From NCBI RefSeq assembly GCF_000372725.1, contig NW_005201551.1:174149-221987 (forward strand): a DNA stretch of 47,839 nucleotides, written 5' to 3'. Shown here one piece after another: positions 9,126 to 18,982 of the stretch; the stretch's first letter is position 1, and each line of letters opens with the position of its first letter. The notes beneath the pieces are model-generated. The model was not told the origin of the DNA, did no database searches, and was given only the letters and a program-made list of their open reading frames with translations. Origin of the DNA: Emiliania huxleyi CCMP1516 (Eukaryota > Haptophyta > Isochrysidales > Noelaerhabdaceae). Position numbers and translations under genes: made by a program.

Positions 9126-9564
9126 ATGTCGGTGACCCAGTGCTGCGCCTGCCTGTTGCCGATCGAGAGCGGCGAGACGCACTCGCTTATCGGCTGCGCC
9201 GGCGGGCACAGAATCCATAAGGACTGCCTGCGCGACTGGCAGCGCACAGACTGCGCGCGCGGGCTGCGGTGCCGCGCGCGCTGCCTCTGACGCTGCGTTG
9301 AGCGGCGGCGGCCGGCAAGCTGTGCCGTGCCCGACGTGCTGCATAAACGAAAAGGGCTTCGGCCACCTGGCCATCGGCAGCGACGACGACGACGTCGACG
9401 ACGATTACGGCGGCGGCGGCGGCGGCGGCGGCGGTAGCGGCGGCGGCGGCGGCGAGGAGGAGGAGGGGGAGGAGGGAGAGGAGGTGGGCGGCGAGGAGAA
9501 GCCCACGCGCCACGCCAAGGGAGGGATGGGAGGACGGCACGCCGCCACCACACATGGATTTTAA
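9126..9564 (+). CDS. Small RING-type zinc finger protein with acidic tail (probable)
   Basis: From the ATG at 9126 the frame reads a CCACLLP, then GCAGGHRIHKDCLRDW, which is a C-x2-C...C...H-x2-H-x2-C RING or RING-like pattern. The frame then stops at about 9288. The last metal ligands (VPCPTCC) follow in a second frame from about 9333, so a short intron of about 50 bases near 9263-9330 is likely. Beyond the finger come DDDDVDDD, a glycine run and a glutamate-rich stretch. The final 20 residues and the stop codon come from an inserted retroelement (9512 onward). RING proteins are usually E3 ubiquitin ligases; the substrate is unknown. The exact splice sites are uncertain. Confidence 0.55.
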
Positions 9565-9838
9565 GGAGAGGAGTATGTATGTATGTAGGAAGGTGAAGAA
9601 CAGTCAGGCTCGGACTGGACACCGACGCGGTATGGGTGGACGCTGGACAGATGATGACGACACGCACGAGCGACACACAGACACAAACAAGCTCACAAGA
9701 CACACAGCCAGCGGGCTGCCACACATCCTGAGTGGGCGTACACATCACTCAGGCCGGAGAGGAGTGTGGTGCTAGCCGTCGCCCACCCTCGGGCGTCTAC
9801 CACTTCCTATCTCTGTCCGCAGTTTCTCACAGTGAGTA
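9512..9838 (-). mobile_element. Retroelement family A, copy interrupted by a later insertion
   Basis: 9512-9574 and 9756-9838 together align to the 3' end of the family A copy at 9983-10130: AAGGGAGGGATGGGAGGACG, CACGCCGCCACCACA, GATTTTAAGGAGAGGAGT, then GCTAGCCGTCGCCCACCCT. The intervening 181 bases are a different element (see 9575-9755). Confidence 0.8.
9575..9755 (-). mobile_element. SINE-like element, subfamily C, with 10-base target-site duplication
   Basis: 181 bases inserted in a family A copy. The target sequence GGAGAGGAGT is present on both sides (9565-9574 and 9756-9765). It appears only once in the uninterrupted copy at 10057-10066. Read on the minus strand, the element ends in an ACAT-type tail (left side ATGTATGTATGT). 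No ORF. Its length and tail suggest a SINE or a severely truncated LINE. Confidence 0.85.
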
Positions 9839-9975
9839 TTCTTGATCTGCATCTTCTGCGCGCCGTATTTCTTTTTTGGAAAATCAAAGTTTCAAGGATG
9901 TACATTTGCGAATAACATCTCACTCACCGACAACACACACGTAGACAGAGAGAGCTTCACCTGGTTGCGTGAGCG

Positions 9976-10960
9976 AGTGAAAGAAAGAAAGAAAGAAAAC
10001 AGACAACCCAAGGGAGGGATGGGAGGACGGCACGCCGCCACCACAGAGGGATTTTAAGGAGAGGAGTGTGATGCGCTAGCCGTCGCCCACCCTAGGGAGT
10101 CTGCCTCTTCCTATCTCTTTTCGCAGTCTCTCGCCGATTCTCGCTGCAACCTTCATGCCACCTCGCGTCCGTCCCACTCTCGTCGTTCTCTCCCTTGTCA
10201 CTTCCTCCTCTGTCGCGTCATTCTCTTCTGCCTCGTCCTGCGCCGCCGCCGCCTGCCGTTCCCTTGTTCTCTCGGCTTCTTTCGCCTTTCGGCGCAGCTC
10301 CGCCCTCCTTGCTGCATATCCTGGCCCCTCGAGTCTATCGAGCTCCCCTCGCGCAAGGACCACATTTCTGACTCCCACTCCGATCATTTGCCTCCAGGTC
10401 ATGTTGTTGCTCAGGTCCACTCTCTCTTCGAACACTCGTGCCTCTACGGATGATGCCGGCGCTGGGGTCCCCTTCGGATGCATCGTGACATCTGACAACT
10501 GAATTTCCACTGGTTCGTCCTCCTCGGAGTCATCTTCCCCGTCCTCCTTCCGTTCGGCTCTTCGCTCGGTACGTTCGGTGTGGCTCACCCTCCATGCCGT
10601 GAACAGGCGCTTTATCCACCCTATATTCTTCTCTCGTTCCTCTGCCCGTGCCTTGGTCTTGTCGTTGTTTCGCACCCATGTCTGTATGGCAATCGAGGCT
10701 GCCTTCCCCACTACCTGTAGTTCACTCGTCACCTCTCCCGCGAGCTCCCTTCTCTTTCTTTCGGGTATGGAGTCCGTGAGTGCGGGTAGCGTGCAGGCAA
10801 TCACGGGCGCTATTTTGTCGTACTCCTCTTCGGCGAGCGCTCCAAATCTAGACCCTTTCGCCTTTAAGGAGGCTGCCCTCGCTCGTCTCAGGAATGTGGC
10901 GGTGTCTTTTGAGTCCGGCGCCTGAGCGAGTGAGCGCCTCCCTTCGCATGTTAGTGTATT
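9976..10960 (-). mobile_element. Retroelement family A, longest copy, with ORF
   Basis: Starts on the right, just upstream of the F-box/RCC1 gene, and runs leftward to an AAAGAAAGAAAG tail at 9976-9996. An uninterrupted minus-strand frame from about 10960 to 10076 encodes roughly 290 residues. It is highly charged and predicted coiled-coil, containing FGALAEEEYDKIAP, KRRELAGEVTSELQVVGKAA and ERLRKEIGRGRLPRVGDG. No polymerase or nuclease motif is visible. It may be an ORF1-like nucleic-acid chaperone or a non-LTR accessory protein. The last 90 residues recur at 34024-34245 and 1703-1790. Confidence 0.65.
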
Positions 10961-10972
10961 TTTTTTCTCGCG

Positions 10973-12391
10973 ATGTCCACCCCGCCGCGCCGCTCGCGCC
11001 GCCTCGCCCGAGCCACAGACGCTCCCTCGCCCAGGACGCCGCCGCCCACCCGCCTCCTCGACCTCCCCACGGACCTCCTCGCGCGCGTCCTCTCTCACTT
11101 CCACAGCCCCATCGACATCGCTCGCGTCGCGGCCGTCTCGCTGCTCTTCCACGCCTCGCTTGCGCTGGAGGGCGTCCGCTTGTGGGCGCAAGGGCGCGGC
11201 TACGAGCTGCCGGCGCAGCCAGAGGATGAGAGCTGCGCCGTGCGGTGGCTGTGCTATTCGGCGCTGCTGCGCGAGTCCAACCCGCCGGCGAGGGTGGCGG
11301 CAGGCAATATGCACAGCGTCTTCATCGGCGGCGAGGGGCTCTCGTCGTGCGGCTGCGCGCCGCATCACATCCCAGGCCTCCTTGGCCATGGTGAGGGCGT
11401 GGCACGGCTCAACACGCCGACCCGCCTCCCGTCGACGCTGGGCGGCGAGCGCGCCGTGAGCGTGTCGGTTGGAGCATGGCACAGCCTCGCCCTCACCGGC
11501 GGCGGCGCCGTTTGGAGCTGGGGCCAGGGAGGCTTGGGTGCGCTGGGCCACGGTGACCAGCAGGGCCAATGGCAGCCGAAGAAGGTCGAGGCATTTGATC
11601 GCCGCATCGTCGCCGTTTCGGCGGGATGTCACAGCCTCGCCCTTACCGCCGACGGAGCCGTCTTAAGCTGGGGCTATGGCCATCTGGGCCACGGCGAGCT
11701 GCAGCTGCAGCTGCTGCCGAAGGAGATCGAGGCCTTGGCTGGGAGGCGCGTCGTCGCGGTCTCGGCGGGAGGAGGTCACAGCCTCGCCCTCACCGCCGAC
11801 GGCAGTGTCTGGAGCTGGGGCTACGGTGGCTTCGGCCAGCTGGGCCACGGCGACGGACAGAACCAGCTGCTGCCCAAGAAGATCGAAGCCTTTGCTGACC
11901 AGCGCGTCGTCGCTGTGTCGGCTGGAAACGACCACGGTCTAGAGGACCACAGCTTCGCCCTAACCGCTGACGGAGAGGTCTGGAGCTGGGGCAGTGGCGC
12001 ATCTGGCAAGCTGGGCCACGGCAACTCGCTGCGGCAACTGCTGCCCAAGAAGGTCGAGGCCTTTGCTGGGCAGTGCGTCGTCGCTGTGTCGGCGGGAGTG
12101 CGTCGCGGCCTCGCCCTCACCGCCAACGGCAGCGTCTGGACCTGGGGCTTTGGAGGGCGAGGCCAGCTGGGCCACGGTGAGACGCAGGACCAGCTGCTGC
12201 CCAAGAAGATCGAGGCCTTGGCCGGCCAGCGCGACGTCGCTGTGTCGGCTGGAGGCGACCTCAGCTTCGCCCTCACCGCTGACGGCGCCGTCTTTGCCTG
12301 GGGCAGGGGCGACCTCGGCTGCCTAGGCCACGGAGAGGACCTGTCGGACCAGCTGCTGCCCAAGAAGATCGAGGCGTGGGTGCGGGACTGA
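10973..12391 (+). CDS. F-box / RCC1-repeat protein
   Basis: 472 residues, single exon, ATG at 10973. Residues about 24-65 are an F-box (RLLDLPTDLLARVLSHF...VAAVSLLFH). From about residue 100 to the end are seven RCC1 beta-propeller blades with the repeated HSLALTADGAVWSWG and QLGHGD motifs and KKIEAFA linkers. F-box/RCC1 proteins act as substrate receptors of SCF ubiquitin ligases; the propeller would bind the substrate (family knowledge). Repeats are about 53 residues apart and similar at DNA level. The 5' leader is very short, because the adjacent retroelement ends about 15 bases upstream of the ATG. The promoter must therefore lie in or beyond that element. Confidence 0.92.
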   Translation: MSTPPRRSRRLARATDAPSPRTPPPTRLLDLPTDLLARVLSHFHSPIDIARVAAVSLLFHASLALEGVRLWAQGRGYELPAQPEDESCAVRWLCYSALLRESNPPARVAAGNMHSVFIGGEGLSSCGCAPHHIPGLLGHGEGVARLNTPTRLPSTLGGERAVSVSVGAWHSLALTGGGAVWSWGQGGLGALGHGDQQGQWQPKKVEAFDRRIVAVSAGCHSLALTADGAVLSWGYGHLGHGELQLQLLPKEIEALAGRRVVAVSAGGGHSLALTADGSVWSWGYGGFGQLGHGDGQNQLLPKKIEAFADQRVVAVSAGNDHGLEDHSFALTADGEVWSWGSGASGKLGHGNSLRQLLPKKVEAFAGQCVVAVSAGVRRGLALTANGSVWTWGFGGRGQLGHGETQDQLLPKKIEALAGQRDVAVSAGGDLSFALTADGAVFAWGRGDLGCLGHGEDLSDQLLPKKIEAWVRD

Positions 12392-14018
12392 GGTCGCGGG
12401 CATCGTGCGGTGGTCGCGTAGAGACGCAGACGGCACCCGACCACGCAATGAAAGGAGCGCCCACAACTCGAGGTACAGTACGGATGTGACTGTGATCTGT
12501 GTCGAATGTCCCGGCCTCCCATCTCGAGCTCGCGAGGCGCTCGAGTCGAGACATACGTGGTTATGACTCAGATCTCAGATTGCAATTATTGCGACATGCG
12601 CGAGTGTCCCAGTACCTCACTTTCCTGCTTCCTCTCTGCCGCCATAAACAAACAAACAAAAACGCACACCTCTACTGTGAGATGGGTAAAAAGGAACAGG
12701 TCCCCGCACTGCGCCCGCCGCCCGTGGCGCGTGCGCCGCGCCCGATCTTTGTGCAGGCCGTGGCCCGTGTGCTCCGTGCACGTGTGCGCACCTGCAGCCA
12801 GACGCGAGACGGTCCTCTAGACTCTTCGCTTTTCTAGGGTACCATACTTGACCCCCCCCCTTAAGGCGCCACGTCTTTTCCTACCAACCCAGCGCCGATC
12901 TCGGCGGGGCGTCAGCGCCTCTCGGTGGGGCATCATGAGCTCACGGGGCTGCCCGACGGGGCAGGCCTCGTGCTGATGGACCCAGCCGAGGTGCCCGACC
13001 AGTCGGACCCGCGCCGACGCGCCGCGCGCGACCACCAGCCAGCTTGCCGGCCGGGACGAGCACGGTGCGTAGATCGCGCCGGCACTCTCCGGTCCATCCG
13101 GAATTTTGTCGTTCTAGTTAGCACTGCTGCTGCAGACAGGGCCCGCGCGACCCCATGCCCTTCCCATATCTCGTGTCCTGAGGCTTGGCGCCACCCCGGT
13201 GACCGCCCACAGGTGGCTGTTCGCGGGCGCGGCGAGCGTGCCGCTTGAGCGGACCAGGCTGAAGCCACCTCAGGACCCCACCTCGAGCCGGTGGCGCCAC
13301 CCGCGACCCTGCCCGCCTTCGCCGCGCCAGCCGCCGGCTCGCTGCAGCCGCAGCGCGCGGTGCCCGACCACCGACGCGCCCGCCCGCTCGCCTTCTCGCG
13401 CCGCCTCTCGGCGCGCAAAGCCGCTCACACACCGCGTACTCAGCCATCGGCGCGACATCACTCCCGCGCAGGCACCTCGCGACGGGTCGGCGCACTCGTG
13501 CGGCTCAACGCAGAACTACGGAGCGACCTCCGCCGCGGCTCGGCGCTGCCCATGGCAGCAACAGGTGCCGCCCCACCACCCGCCTGCTGCCTCTGCCTCT
13601 CTCAGCCATGCGACCCCTCCGCCAATGCACACCTCAAACGCGACGTCAGATCCCGCTGCTACTGGCAGCATTCGCGGCGATGAGGCCTCCGCCAGCACTG
13701 ATCATCACAAGTCGTCTGTTAAGCTACACGTTTTTGCCCTGTGCAGGTGAGCGGACCGCTGCAGCCATGGTGGAGCCGCGGGTCGGGTGAGGGAATGGCC
13801 TTTTGGCGCGGCGCTGCTATGTGCCTGCGCGCTCATGGCGCGTTCAGGGGTGCGCCTGCGGTGTGTAGACTGCGGGGCGCCGCGATAGCGCGGCGCCGAC
13901 GATTGTGTCGCTCATTGTCACACCGTCGACACGGTCACAGTGTGTGTGCAGTGCGTCCACTCCGGCGACCGTGACGCCGTCGGTTCTCGCCTATACCGGC
14001 TAGTGTGGAGCTCTCAGT
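12392..14018. other. No confident gene
   Basis: Chance frames on both strands. A minus-strand stretch near 12850-13000 (RLVGHLGWVHQHEACPVG) has protein-like composition, but I do not recognise it. 12834-12858 (CTAGGGTACCATACTTGACC plus a C run) recurs inverted at 27632-27658. Confidence 0.4.
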
Positions 14019-14462
14019 GTGGTTGCGTGTTTTACTAGTGATGCTGCACCAGGCGGCCTGTTTTTAGCAAAAAGCAGATACCACATCGCGTGTGGTCATC
14101 GAAAAACCGCATGTTCGCCCGTCTGGGACCTCTTCGTACGGCTCCAAAAACCGCTCCTTAACGACGGCTACGCGGCCCGGCGGTCGATCTGCGCCTTCTC
14201 AGCGGTGGAGGGGATGTGGGAGGTACGTGCGGACCGCGTGGTGCTGCGATGGTTTGACGAGTGCGACTCCCAGCGTCGACTTTTCGACCCCACGGAGCCT
14301 CTGCTGCTTCGGGGGGGGGGGGGTCTGCAGACCACCCGGCCGAACTTCAGAGTCGCGGTGCTCCTCAAATACCGCTCAAACGCCCACGATGTTGTGGAGG
14401 GGACATATGCTGATGATCCTGGCCCGATTGGTTTGCTCAGAAAGCTTCTGGGCGGTCGTTAA
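14019..14462 (+). CDS. Hypothetical protein (doubtful)
   Basis: 147-residue open frame. The central part (DLFVRLQKPLLNDGYAARRS, then EVRADRVVLRWFDECDSQRR) has protein-like composition and few low-complexity runs apart from a glycine stretch encoded by a G run at 14311-14320. No family recognised. It may be an isolated exon. Confidence 0.3.
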   Translation: MVACFTSDAAPGGLFLAKSRYHIACGHRKTACSPVWDLFVRLQKPLLNDGYAARRSICAFSAVEGMWEVRADRVVLRWFDECDSQRRLFDPTEPLLLRGGGGLQTTRPNFRVAVLLKYRSNAHDVVEGTYADDPGPIGLLRKLLGGR

Positions 14463-15064
14463 GGTTCGCTCCCCGCACACCGGCCCGGAAGTATCGTACC
14501 CTAGACTTTACCGAATTCGAAACGAAAAGAAAGAGGCGGCGTGGTCACACTGAGACACTGACACACAGGCTGTTCACAACACGCAGTACAGTGCGAGGCG
14601 TGGCGATAGAAATCGGGGCCTCGGCATCCAGCAGCCGATTTCTGTTTCGGCGAGGGAAATCGGGCAAGCCAGCAGCCGATTTCTATAAGCGCGATTTCTG
14701 CCAAAATTTTCTTCGGCGCTGCGCGCCGTTCACTATAGTCCATATTATACGTACGAGTACACACTAAAAGGTTGCGCCTGATACGAATTCAATCTCCCCT
14801 CTTTGACTGCACTCCAAGTGCTCCAAGTGCTTTGAACCCACTAAAGCGTAAAGGTAGCGGCGGGTCGCACAAATATTCTCTCGTCATGCGCTTGCGTCCG
14901 CACCCACGGCCCACGCTGCAAGCATTCATTTATTTCGTGTGTGCGTGCTCGCTCGTGCGTGCGCCGACCGACCGAACCAAATTCTGCTTCAATCAACAAA
15001 CCCGTCGAGACGCTCTTCCACCTACAGTTGCTCCTCGCCTCGTCGCTCCGATCCCGCCTTTGGC
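14463..15064. other. No gene seen; short repeats
   Basis: CAGCAGCCGATTTCT occurs at about 14628-14642 and 14670-14684. The 25 bases at 14806-14830 (ACTGCACTCCAAGTGCTCC...) are an inverted match to 6178-6202. Confidence 0.5.
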
Positions 15065-15229
15065 GCCGTGACTTGGACCACCAAGAGCTGGCTGGGGCTG
15101 CAGAAGCAGCGCATCTCAGTCGTTCTGCACACGGCCATCGCAGAGCAGGTCGTGAATGAGCTTGCCTGTGGCGGGGGTGGGCGGGTGCACGGAGCTAAGT
15201 GCCTCGCCACCCTCGCAGGAGTCGCTTAG
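15065..15229 (+). pseudogene. LINE-type reverse transcriptase, extreme C-terminal fragment
   Basis: Frame reads TWTTKSWLGLQKQRISVVLH, then AIAEQVVNELA, and stops at 15227-15229. It parallels the minus-strand fragment at 1371-1700 (STRSWLSLQAQRMSVALQ). The following bases GGCGGCTCCCGTGGTGTACC are also present after the RAP gene at 4617, suggesting a shared 3' untranslated region. Confidence 0.5.
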
Positions 15230-15289
15230 GCGGCTCCCGTGGTGTACCTGTGTTAGTGCCAGTGCGCGCCAGTCCCGTGCCCAGTGTTG

Positions 15290-15371
15290 TGCGAGGGAGT
15301 TTTGTTGTAAAATTCTTTCTCTTTTTCGCACGACACTGGGCGTGCGAGGGAGTTTTGTTGTAAAATTCTCT
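15290..15371. repeat. 28-base direct repeat
   Basis: GTGCGAGGGAGTTTTGTTGT followed by AAAATTCT occurs at about 15290-15317 and again at 15343-15370, separated by 25 bases containing CGCACGACACTGGGC. Confidence 0.85.
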
Positions 15372-15587
15372 TTTTCCAAGATTCTTTTTCTCGCGAATGA
15401 CCAGCTAAAGCCGCGTGATCCCAGGATACACCAAAGAATCCTTGCGCTCGCCGGTGTTGGCAACGGCTCCTGAGACGTGAGGTAGCGCCGCGGACCTCCG
15501 GCTCCTGCCGCGTGCTCGCGCCGCGCACCCACCGGCCGCCTCTCGCGCTGCCGCTTGGGACGTCGAGAATCCACTCTCGCTGCGCAA

Positions 15588-17912
15588 TGGACCAGGGCGG
15601 AGTGGGGCAGCATGGACCAATACAGGCAAACGGGGAAGGGGGGGGGGGACTTTTGCCGCCAGCTGCCCAGCCCCTGCCGCATAGCGCGCATATTTCCTTT
15701 GCTCTCCCCTTGAGTTCCCGCAGCCAGCTGAGCCCGCCTCGCGCCCCTGCACATACTCCCTGCTCCATTTCGTGCCAGGCGCCCTCCGCAACGGCCCTCG
15801 CGGTGCTGGGCGCCGAGGCGCTCGGCTCCTCGCAGGGCGCGAGCCCCTGCAACCGCGCGCCCTCCGCCACCAGCGCCTCCGGCAGTGAGACATCGACAAC
15901 CTCTTCACAGTCTTCGGACGGCACCGCGGACCTACCCGAGGTTGGCGCCGCGCCGTCGAGCTGCAGCGGTACGTGCGTATGGGACCCAGCCACGGTCGGC
16001 GAGTCGAGCGAGACGCCGCTCGAGGACTACCTCGGCCGCGCCAGGCGCCCCTGGGGAGGGGCCCGGGGAGAGGGAGGGGGGAGAAGAGATCTCGCCCCGC
16101 GAATTAATGATTCTGTTTGGCCACGTGGCCCGCGCCAGGCGCCTTGGGGAGGGGCCGGGGAGAAGGAGGGGGGAGAAGAGATCTCGCCCCAAGATGAATA
16201 CAATGAATGATTACTGTATTGGCCACCTCGCCCGCGCAGGCGCCCCCGGGGGGGGGGGGGGGGAGTATCGCTCCCCGAGATTGACATTAATAGAACTCTG
16301 TTATTACAACCGCAGGAGCGACCTCTCGGACTCCCGCCTGCGGAGCGTGTGGGAGGAGGCCGCCCTATCGGCCCTTCAGTCCAGCAAGGGAGACCACGCC
16401 GCGGCGCTGGCGGCCTTGCGGCTCGAGGAGCAGGCGGCGGCGGCGTCGCTCTTCTCTTCGGACGAGGTGGATGAGCTCCGGTCGCTGCACGCGCGCTTCG
16501 GCGGCACCGACCTACGCCTCGTCACGAGGGCGCTCGGCGGGCGCCGCTCATTGGCCGAGGTCGTCGCGGCGGCATACAGATGTTTGCCTGCCCTGCGGAG
16601 AGACACGGACGTGGAGACGGTCTCGCTGCGTAGCCCACGCCAGCCGTCGCTTGCGCGGGCCTCCGTCGCGCGGGCCTCTGTCGACTCGCTCACCTCACTC
16701 GGCGCGATGATGGCGCACCGGCTGATCGAGGCTGCCCCCGCGGCCCTCTCCGTCGAGGCCGCCTCCGGCGAGTGGCTGCTCGCCGACTTGTGCGACGACG
16801 GCACGATTCTGCACTTGCCGGTCGATGGCGGCGTGCCGCAGCGATTTCGATCTCCCGGCGGGTTCGTCCGCTTCCTTCGCCCGTGGTTGAGCGCGGCTTC
16901 AGTGGAGGGGGGAAGCTGGACGGCGGTGCACTACAAGGGTTTGCCGCTCGACCTGATCCGCAAAGCCGCCACCAGCGATGCAGACGCGTTGGGCGCGGTT
17001 GCCGCCGCCTCCGGTTCCCCCTCTGACGGCCGCGAGCCCACGCCACTCTCGCCCGGCGGCGCCGCCGCCAGCCAGCTTCGCCAAGCCTTACACGCCTCCT
17101 ACCTGTTGGAGCGACGCACCGACGGCGCGCACGAACGATTGCTAGTGGACGACGCGGAGTTGGAGACGTACGAAGTGGATTGCATCCTCGATCGCCGCCG
17201 CTCCAAACGCATGGACGGCGGAGCCTACGAGTACTTGGTATCGTGGGCGGGCTACGGCCCGGCGGACAATACGTGGGAGCCGCGCGAATCCCTGCTGTGC
17301 CACGAATTGGTGGAGACGTTTGAGCTGGCGTTCGAGGCGCGTCGGCCCGCCGCCTCCCGCAGCCACGCCCGCCCCGCCGGCAACCGCGGTCGCGGTTCCT
17401 CGTCGCCGTGCCAGCCGAGGAGGCTTCCGAAAAAGAGGGAGCATGTTGCCAAGCGACGCGCCTCGCCGCCGCAGCCCTCCCGCGTGAGCAAGGCCGCGCG
17501 GGTGCCGGCGGTGGCGCCGGTCGTGGACCTCGTGGCGCTCGCAGCCAAGGAGCGGGAGGAGCAGCGCCGCCCTTGCATGTGCAGCGCGCCCTGCCGGCTG
17601 CAGCCGCTGATTGAGTCTGGTTGCATCGTGGCCGGCTCCCTCGCGCTCTCCGTGTGCATCAAGGGCGCGCTCACGTCCGCCGATGTGAGCGAGACCGGCG
17701 CGATCCGGCTCCCCTCCTCTTCGGGCGGCGGCGAGCTGCTCGAGCTCCAGACTCCATGCGCGCTGCTCCGCGTGGCACGCCGCCGCGCGGGCGTCGCCGT
17801 CGACAAGGGGCCGAGCGCCCGGACGACTGTGTTTTACAAGGGCGTCAGCCTCAACGCGCTTGCGCAGCCTGGCCAGGTGCGACGCGACCGCCGCAGCCGC
17901 GCGGCGACCTAA
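15588..17912 (+). CDS. Chromatin protein: ELM2, SANT, RAMA-like, chromodomain, RAMA-like
   Basis: Inferred exons 15588-16044 and 16316-17912. The spliced frame gives VWDPATVG...LEDYLGRARSDLSD...EEAALSALQSSKGDHAAALAAL, the ELM2 pattern. A SANT-like helix set (DEVDELRSLHARFGGTDLRL...RRSLAEVVAAAYRCLP) follows. A RAMA-like module spans about 16710-17000 (LIEAAPAAL...DGTILHL...WTAVHYKGLPL). A chromodomain with an intact aromatic cage (YEVDCIL, LVSWAGY, NTWEP) spans 17155-17340. A second RAMA-like module spans 17590-17890 (LIESGCIVAGS...TVFYKGVSL). ELM2-SANT proteins recruit histone deacetylases; chromodomains read methylated histone tails; RAMA is associated with DNA N6-adenine methylation systems (family knowledge). 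The start codon is uncertain because the N-terminal 110 residues are low complexity. Confidence 0.75.
16045..16315 (+). repeat. Composite GC-AG intron made of repeated ~97-base units
   Basis: GCGCCAGGCGCC followed by a GGGGAGGGGC / AGAAGAGATCTCGCCC block occurs at 16037 and again at about 16134; a third, partial copy (CGCGCAGGCGCCCCC) is at 16231. The exon before it ends GGCCGCGCCAG and the exon after begins GAGCGACC. Confidence 0.8.
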
Positions 17913-18006
17913 ATAGGCGTGATCTGCGAACAATTGGTGTGCGGGGTGTTGTGTGCGTCGCCGCCGAGCCGCGTTTCCCTTTGTGCGCAGTGTTGATAGA
18001 GATCTG

Positions 18007-18341
18007 TTGATTGATTGATGGGAAGGCGAAACACAGTCCGACCAACGACTGGGACACCAGCGCGGTATGGGTGGACGCTAGACGGGCGGTGACGGTCACA
18101 CAGGAGCGACACACAGAACCACAAGACAAGACACTCAGGCTAGCCTCAGCCAACGTGCGGCTGCCACACATCCTGAGCGAACTCCCTAGTCGCCCGCGGC
18201 TGGACTCCATCCGGCACGCGTCGCTGGGCGCTCAGAGCCGCGTCCCCTGCTCGCCACCCCGACGCCCAAGGCGCCCGAGTCGAACGACAGGCGGCACGCG
18301 AAGACTGGTTGCAATCCCGCCGACCGCGAGGCCGCGGGATG
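18007..18341 (-). mobile_element. SINE/LINE-end element, subfamily B (copy 1)
   Basis: Matches 27320-27632 over about 320 bases: GCGAAACACAGTCCGACCAA, CGCGGTATGGGTGGACGC, ACGGTCACACAGG, CCACACATCCTGAGCG, then CTGGTTGCAATCCCGCCGAC. The left side is a GATTGATTGAT tail, so the element reads leftward. Confidence 0.8.
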
Positions 18342-18625
18342 ATGTGTGCGTGGTCATGTAGTGGGTCTCGGAAGCTGGTAGAAACTCGATTGCGCGGATT
18401 GTGCATTCAGTGTTCGTCCTTACGCTTACCTTCTGCTTTTCTATCACATGATCGATTGCGGATTGGACGATTTGCCTGCAGAGTCCGCGCGCGCTCTTTC
18501 TCCCCTTCTCCCCCCACCTCGATAGGAACTAGGAAAAACACTCTGCAGGACGCTTGCGGGGCCACGGGGGGGGTCACTCGATCCACCACGGCAAGTTCCT
18601 CGCGCCGATAAGTTTCGCGCCGAGG

Positions 18626-18982
18626 ATGGCAGCGCGTCGCAGTCAGAAGCCACGTGGCGCAGGCAAGGCCGACGGAGGCAGCGGTGACGCAACCTGCAGC
18701 TCAGACAGCGAGCCCGCAAAATCGGCGCGCTGCAGCCACAGGTTGTGGGCTGCGATTGTTGCCTACCGAAGGTGCCGTCTGCCGACACAAATTGCCGACG
18801 CATACTCCCACACTTTGCTCGCACCAATCAGGCGAACGCGGAGGCTCGTGCGCCCGTGCCTCGTCTTTTGGGCGCTCGCGTCGCTCTGGATATTCGCCGT
18901 GCTTCGCATGCAGGGCGTCGCGGCACCAGCGGACCAGCTGTACCTCTCCGCCGGAGGTTCTGCGGCTGGCGGCACGCCCTAG
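18626..18982 (+). CDS. Hypothetical single-span membrane protein or signal-anchor exon
   Basis: ATG at 18626 (MAARRSQKPRG). Basic N-terminal arm, a cysteine/serine region, then RRTRRLVRPC followed by a hydrophobic span (LVFWALASLWIFAVL) and a short alanine/glycine tail, stop at 18980-18982. Arginines before the span predict a type II signal anchor. It may be the first exon of the extracellular sulfatase gene downstream, or a separate small gene. No family recognised. Confidence 0.35.
   Translation: MAARRSQKPRGAGKADGGSGDATCSSDSEPAKSARCSHRLWAAIVAYRRCRLPTQIADAYSHTLLAPIRRTRRLVRPCLVFWALASLWIFAVLRMQGVAAPADQLYLSAGGSAAGGTP

Noticed and set aside
10961..11632. Minus-strand frame opposite the F-box/RCC1 gene
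   Set aside because: Antisense shadow of the RCC1 repeats; only the part left of 10960 belongs to the retroelement ORF.
13199..13750. 183-residue plus-strand ORF as a gene
   Set aside because: Low-complexity histidine/proline/serine/arginine composition, with equally long frames on the other strand; no motif.
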